Position numbers and translations under genes: made by a program. Under the pieces are notes generated by a model that was not told the DNA's origin, ran no database searches, and saw only the letters and a list, made by a program, of their open reading frames with translations. From Steroidobacteraceae bacterium (GTDB lineage Bacteria; Pseudomonadota; Gammaproteobacteria; Steroidobacterales; Steroidobacteraceae), in assembly GCA_041395505.1 (NCBI GenBank), contig JAWLAG010000001.1, positions 2,294,001 through 2,358,000 on the forward strand: a DNA stretch of 64,000 nt. Reading direction: 5' to 3'. Below, piece after piece: positions 59,972 through 64,000 of this stretch (the first letter of the stretch is position 1; every line of letters starts with the position of its first letter).

Positions 59972-61192
59972 TTGAACACCCTGCCCACGAGCCCTGCCCG
60001 CCAGCGAATCGCCGAATCGCCGTCCACCCTGCCGTTCCTCGGCGCGCTTGCGGCGATGGGCGCTCTCACCATGGACATCTACATGCCGGCCATTCCGACA
60101 ATGGCGGCCGAACTCGGTGTCGCAATCGTCAAGGTCAACAATACCATCAGTTCGTTTCTCATAGGCTATGCGATTGGCCAGTTCTTCGGTGGCTTGCTGT
60201 CCGATCAGGTAGGTCGCAAGCGCATTGGACTCACGGGCCTTGGAATCTATGTCGCTGCGTGCCTGCTCGTGGTCGCCGCGCCGAATATCGAGGCGATCAC
60301 CTGGTTGCGGGCGATTCAGGCTCTCGGCGTCGGCTTTTCCTCGGTCGCCTGTCTGGCGCTCGTGCGCGACATCTATGATCCTGCCGTACTGGGCCGCCGT
60401 CTTGCCACTGTCACGGTGATCATGTTGGCGGCGCCACTCCTGGCTCCTGCCGCGGGCACGCTGCTGATGAGCATTGGCTGGCGAAGCATATTCGTCGCCA
60501 AGGCAATCTACGGGACCGTCATGGGGTTGTGGTGGGCGCTCGCATTCCCCGAAACCCATGCCGGTCGCTGGCGCAATCTGAACCTGCTTACCATCTTTCG
60601 CCAATGCGTCGCCGTTCTCAGTCGACAGGTTGACGGACGCCGGTTGCCATCGCGATTGGTCATGGCTCTCGGCTTTTCGGCAAGCGTGATGATGGTCTAT
60701 CTGACCAACTCTGCGTTCCTTTACATGCAGACCCTGGGCCTGGGTCCGAAGTCGTTTGCGATGGTCTTTGCATTTGGCGTAACCGGATTCATCGGCGGCG
60801 CACTCATCGCGCGGCGCTTCCTGACGCTACAGAGTGCGGCACGACTCATGCGACACGCACTTGCCTGCCAGCTGGTGGTCGCAACGCTACTGCTTGTGCT
60901 CGTGATTGGCGGCCGCGCGATGGTGTGGAACGTACTGCCGTGCATCTTCCTGTTGCTCGCAATGCAGGGCATCATCAGCCCGTCCGGCTCCGCCCAGTAT
61001 TTGCAGCACTTTTCAAAGCTCGCCGGGAGCGCGGCGGCCGTGCAAATGACTGCCGTCTATTCGGCTGGCGGTCTATTCGGATGGGTGAGCGGCCTGCTGT
61101 ACGACGGCAGCCTCGTACCCATGACCGCCGTGATGCTGATCTGCTCGGTGATGGCCAATGCGATTGCGCGCCCGGCGCTGCGCCAGCCATAG
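59972..61192 (+). CDS. Bcr/CflA-family MFS drug-efflux transporter
   Basis: 406-aa inner-membrane exporter with about 12 membrane segments. Bcr/CflA hallmark DIYMPAIPTMAAEL in the first helix loop; FFGGLLSDQVGRKRIGLTG is the MFS loop 2-3 motif. The TTG at 59972 lacks a clear ribosome site, so the start is uncertain. Diverges from the SnoaL-like gene. Substrate cannot be inferred. Confidence 0.88.
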   Translation: MNTLPTSPARQRIAESPSTLPFLGALAAMGALTMDIYMPAIPTMAAELGVAIVKVNNTISSFLIGYAIGQFFGGLLSDQVGRKRIGLTGLGIYVAACLLVVAAPNIEAITWLRAIQALGVGFSSVACLALVRDIYDPAVLGRRLATVTVIMLAAPLLAPAAGTLLMSIGWRSIFVAKAIYGTVMGLWWALAFPETHAGRWRNLNLLTIFRQCVAVLSRQVDGRRLPSRLVMALGFSASVMMVYLTNSAFLYMQTLGLGPKSFAMVFAFGVTGFIGGALIARRFLTLQSAARLMRHALACQLVVATLLLVLVIGGRAMVWNVLPCIFLLLAMQGIISPSGSAQYLQHFSKLAGSAAAVQMTAVYSAGGLFGWVSGLLYDGSLVPMTAVMLICSVMANAIARPALRQP

Positions 61193-61229
61193 CCCAGTGC
61201 TTGCGGCGCTCTCGCGATTGCGGCCCGAC

Positions 61230-62402
61230 TCAGCGCCGCAGGCGCAGCACATGCTCGGGCTTGAGATCAGCGATCGAGGCGCATCCAAGGAGCGCGAGGT
61301 CGCGCGCGAGTTCTGACTTCAGCAGCTCCAGCGCGCGCAGTACGCCGAGATGGCCGCCAGCTGCCAATCCGTACAGATAGGCTCGGCCAATTGAACAGGC
61401 ATCGGCCCCCAGCGCCAGGGCCTTGAGGATATGCGTTCCGCGGCGTATGCCGCCGTCGACGATGAGTTCAAGCCGATCGCCCACGGCATCGCGAATCGGC
61501 GCAACGCAGTCGACGGGCGCCGGCGCCGACTCGAGCTGCCTGCCGCCATGATTGGAAATCATGATCGCGCTCGCGCCAACATCTGCGGCGCGCAGCGCAT
61601 CCGCGGGCGACTGGACGCCCTTGATGATGAAGGGTCCCTGCCACTGCTCGATCAGCCATGCGACATCATCCCAGTCTACGCTGCGATCGAACTGGCCGTT
61701 GACATAGTCGATCAGGGACATCGAAGTCGCTGCAAGCGCATCGACACGATGCGCCACGTTGGCCAGCCGGAAATCCGGGTGGCGCAGCAGGTTCCAGGTC
61801 CAGGAGAAGTGCGTAGCGAAACTCGCCAGGCTGCGCCATGTGAACCGGGGCGGCATCTGCATGCCAGTCACATGGTCGCGCTCACGATTCCCTGCGAGCG
61901 GCGTATCGACGGTCAATGCGAGCGCGTGGCAGCCGCTCGCTTTGCAGCGCACGACGAACTCCCGGGTCAGTTCTCGATCCTTCAGAATGTAGATCTGGAA
62001 AATCCACGCCTGGTTTCCCATCGCACCGATCGATTCGATCGACGTCGTGCCTATCGTGGACAGCGAGTAATAGGTACCGAAAGCCTGCGCAGCTCTCGCC
62101 ACCGCGGTCTCGGCCTCATGATGAAAAAGGCGCGACATGCCGGTCGGCGAGAGGAAAAACGGCAATTCAATCCGCCGTCCAAGCAGTTGCGTTCCGAGGT
62201 CGATGGCCGAGACATCCCGCAACTGCGTTGGCAGGAGCTGGTAGTCGTCGAACGCGGCCGTATTCCTGCGTAGTGTCCATTCATCGTCCGCGCCGCCGTC
62301 GATGTAATGGAACATTGCAAGTGGCAACCGACGCTGCGCAAGGGATCGCAGGTCAGAAATTCGATAGCAACGCTCGAGACTGGCGGGTCGATGAGTCAGC
62401 AT
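61230..62402 (-). CDS. FMN-dependent alpha-hydroxy acid oxidase/dehydrogenase
   Basis: 390-aa member of the LldD/glycolate oxidase/mandelate dehydrogenase family. YRISDLRSLAQRRLPLAMFHYIDGGADDE starts the barrel, LPFFLSPTGMSRLFH, KGVQSPADALRAADVGASAIMISNHGGRQLE (catalytic His in SNHGG) and GGIRRGTHILKALALGADACSIGRAYLYG bind FMN. Substrate might be lactate or another 2-hydroxy acid. Single gene, convergent with the MFS gene by 37 nt. Confidence 0.9.
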   Translation of the reverse strand: MLTHRPASLERCYRISDLRSLAQRRLPLAMFHYIDGGADDEWTLRRNTAAFDDYQLLPTQLRDVSAIDLGTQLLGRRIELPFFLSPTGMSRLFHHEAETAVARAAQAFGTYYSLSTIGTTSIESIGAMGNQAWIFQIYILKDRELTREFVVRCKASGCHALALTVDTPLAGNRERDHVTGMQMPPRFTWRSLASFATHFSWTWNLLRHPDFRLANVAHRVDALAATSMSLIDYVNGQFDRSVDWDDVAWLIEQWQGPFIIKGVQSPADALRAADVGASAIMISNHGGRQLESAPAPVDCVAPIRDAVGDRLELIVDGGIRRGTHILKALALGADACSIGRAYLYGLAAGGHLGVLRALELLKSELARDLALLGCASIADLKPEHVLRLRR

Positions 62403-62436
62403 GGACGCAATTTACCCCGAACCAAGGTCTGTTGCT

Positions 62437-63030
62437 CTAGCGCGGATCCATGAAACCGGACAACGCGAGCGCCCAGAGCAGCAGGCCGAGGGCGGCCACC
62501 CATGCGCCGACGACATTGCCGGTGTAGCGCAAGCGCGCACCCACACGTGACACGAGTTCCATCGACCACGCGCTGGTCGCTGCAAATCCGACGGCAACAC
62601 CCAGTGCAGGAACGACGCCGGCCACATCCAGTCGGCTTGCAATGCCAACGCAACCCCCGGCTATGAGCGCAAGCACCATGAGGAGCGCCCGGCCGGGTGC
62701 GGTGCCCAGCACACACAGCAACCCGAGCGCCGTCAGTACCGCAGCGAGCCATTGCAGCGACAACTGCAGGCCGGACCATCCGGCAATGAGCGCGGCGACT
62801 CCGGCAACGACCAGCGCAAGCACGACCACGTCGTCCTTCGATCGCGCAATCAGTGCACCGAACCCGATCGCGGTTGCGATGGCAATCGCACTCGTAAAGA
62901 AATGCACGACGCCGCCCCACAGATTGCCTGCGCCGCTGCCCATGGCATGCGCTTGGGCCAGGGGCGTGTACGCGAAGGCTGCGCCGAGCAACGCAGTGCC
63001 TGCGGCACGACTGTCAGGCCGGCGAGACAC
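62437..63030 (-). CDS. HupE/UreJ-like membrane protein lacking the metal motif
   Basis: 197-aa protein with a signal-like N-terminus (FAYTPLAQAHA) and about six hydrophobic segments. It looks like a diverged HupE/UreJ relative: AHAMGSGAGNLWGGVVHFFTSAIAI replaces the usual GF..G..HP.AG.DH segment, so only the first His is retained. GTG at 63030 overlaps the upstream HupE gene by 17 nt, so the two are coupled. Could form a two-subunit permease or be a degenerate paralogue. Confidence 0.7.
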   Translation of the reverse strand: MSRRPDSRAAGTALLGAAFAYTPLAQAHAMGSGAGNLWGGVVHFFTSAIAIATAIGFGALIARSKDDVVVLALVVAGVAALIAGWSGLQLSLQWLAAVLTALGLLCVLGTAPGRALLMVLALIAGGCVGIASRLDVAGVVPALGVAVGFAATSAWSMELVSRVGARLRYTGNVVGAWVAALGLLLWALALSGFMDPR

Positions 63031-63625
63031 GGCTGAGCAGTATCCAGATGCCGAGCGCGGCGATCAGAACACCAGCGCCGCGCAGCAATGGCGCTCCGAA
63101 GGACAATCGGCGAACCAACCCGAGCGCAATTCCGCAAAGATGCAGCCCACCGGTTGCCAACACGAAACCCGCCGCATAGGCCGCGGGATCAGCCGCGTCG
63201 GGCAACTCCTTGCCATGTGCGAACCCGTGAAAGACTGCGAAGAACGCCACGATGGCCACCGCAAGTGCCACAGGCGCTCGCCATGCCCCTGCAATGGCGG
63301 CGCCTAGCGCGACGACCGACAGGGCCACGCCGGCCTCGATCAGGGGCAGATCAATGCCTGCAATACCGAGGATGGCGCCAACCACCATCATCAAGGGAAA
63401 GGTCACGGGTAGTAGATATATGAGAGGCGCGCCAAGGAAGGCGCCCCAGATCCCGACCGCCACCATGGCGAGCAGGTGATCGACCCCAGCGAGCGGATGC
63501 ATGAAGCCGGACAGGAATCCCCCGGCTGCCGCGACGCCCTGGTGGGCAAGTGCGACCCCAGGTACCGCCGCCATGGCAACCGCGCAGAGGACTCGCCGCC
63601 ATCCGGATATAGGCACGCGCAGGAA
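63014..63625 (-). CDS. HupE/UreJ-family nickel/cobalt permease-like protein
   Basis: 203-aa inner-membrane protein, signal peptide MFLRVPISGWRRVLCAVAMAAVPGVALA, then HQGVAAAGGFLSGFMHPLAGVDHLLAMVAVG, the metal-transport signature HPLAGVDH, and FFAVFHGFAHGKELP. Family role is Ni(II)/Co uptake for hydrogenase or urease. ATG at 63625 is used. It precedes the UreJ-like paralogue and diverges from the UreH/NiCoT gene. Confidence 0.87.
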   Translation of the reverse strand, partial: FLRVPISGWRRVLCAVAMAAVPGVALAHQGVAAAGGFLSGFMHPLAGVDHLLAMVAVGIWGAFLGAPLIYLLPVTFPLMMVVGAILGIAGIDLPLIEAGVALSVVALGAAIAGAWRAPVALAVAIVAFFAVFHGFAHGKELPDAADPAAYAAGFVLATGGLHLCGIALGLVRRLSFGAPLLRGAGVLIAALGIWILLSRVSPA

Positions 63626-63663
63626 CATTAGGCAAAATTCTGGCAATTCAGCAACGGATCACC

Positions 63664-64000
63664 ATGCTAACGCTATTTGGTCTCGCCTTCCTGATCGGCA
63701 TGCGCCATGCGCTCGATCCGGATCATATCGCAGCGGTGTCGAATCTTGCGTTGCAGGACGCGAGTGCCGGCCGGCTATTGCACCATGGAGCGGCCTGGGG
63801 CATGGGACACGGGGGCATGCTGATTGTCTTCGGCATTGCCGTAACCTTGCTGGGCGGGCAACTTCCACCTGGCATCGATTCCCTGTTGCAATTGGCTATG
63901 GCCGCAGTGCTGCTTGGGCTTGGCATCAGCACGCTGCGCCGGGCGTGGCGCGCGCGCAATGGGTCGCGGGGCGCAAATCCTGGCGGATCAAGGACTATGC
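63664..64000 (+). CDS. NiCoT/UreH-family nickel-cobalt transporter (3' partial)
   Basis: Cut by the window end; 112 codons visible. MLTLFGLAFLIGMRHALDPDHIAAVSN carries the NiCoT signature HxxxxDH (HALDPDH), and WGMGHGGMLIVFGIAV is the second family motif in UreH-like proteins. ATG at 63664 follows the divergent HupE start by 38 bp. Together the three genes suggest a Ni/Co uptake locus. Confidence 0.85.
   Translation, partial: MLTLFGLAFLIGMRHALDPDHIAAVSNLALQDASAGRLLHHGAAWGMGHGGMLIVFGIAVTLLGGQLPPGIDSLLQLAMAAVLLGLGISTLRRAWRARNGSRGANPGGSRTM

Overview
The window is high-GC, densely coded bacterial chromosome with about 64 protein genes and one tRNA. The housekeeping blocks (rpsP-rimM-trmD-rplS; rpsF-rpsR-rplI-dnaB-alr; ffh, radA, rnr-rlmB, sppA, kbl-tdh) have the order and composition typical of Gammaproteobacteria. 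I infer a free-living, aerobic, amino-acid- and lipid-using gammaproteobacterium (Steroidobacterales/Nevskiales-like would fit), but the taxon is not proven. Many genes start at GTG or TTG and many neighbours overlap by 1-17 nt.

Layout. 1-6.6 kb: end of an MscS channel, then leucine catabolism: mccA-mccB diverging from ivd and a FadR-type GntR regulator. 6.6-10 kb: a four-gene set of unknown substrate (SDR, VOC protein, acyl-CoA ligase, ABM monooxygenase). 10.1-15.3 kb: branched-chain keto-acid dehydrogenase E1a/E1b/E2 and leucine dehydrogenase, with a divergent Lrp-type regulator. 15.3-20.8 kb: a complete, tightly coupled coenzyme F420 operon (cofC, fbiC, cofE, cofD, npdG), which is unusual in this background. 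20.8-33.6 kb: further amino-acid catabolism: maiA, ald with its own Lrp regulator, an ArsC-like protein, a malonyl-CoA-synthetase-like ligase, sdaA, putA, a DUF481 porin-like protein, the queuosine-precursor transporter and kbl-tdh.

33.6-51.9 kb: mostly housekeeping: sppA, a sugar-dehydrogenase-like lipoprotein, the rpsP operon, ffh, corB, radA, a PP2C-FHA signalling pair, a QorB-like reductase, the dnaB/alr operon and rnr-rlmB. 51.9-53.2 kb: tRNA-Leu(CAG), followed by a ~1.1 kb insert bounded by a 17-nt copy of the tRNA 3' end and carrying a GNAT/DUF1778 toxin-antitoxin pair. 53.3-64 kb: accessory metabolism: an apparently exported NmrA-like protein, CoA-ester lyase and MaoC hydratase, a PQQ quinoprotein with a fused cytochrome c, an LLM-class (F420-type) oxidoreductase, thpR, a SnoaL-like protein, a Bcr/CflA exporter, an FMN 2-hydroxy-acid oxidase, two HupE/UreJ-like membrane proteins and the start of a NiCoT/UreH nickel transporter cut by the window end.

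How it fits together. Leucine would pass from leucine dehydrogenase through BCKDH to isovaleryl-CoA, then through Ivd and methylcrotonyl-CoA carboxylase. Methylglutaconyl-CoA hydratase, HMG-CoA lyase and BCKDH E3 are not in the window. Alanine, serine, proline, threonine and tyrosine breakdown genes sit in the same 30 kb. The F420 operon would supply cofactor for the LLM oxidoreductase 37 kb away.
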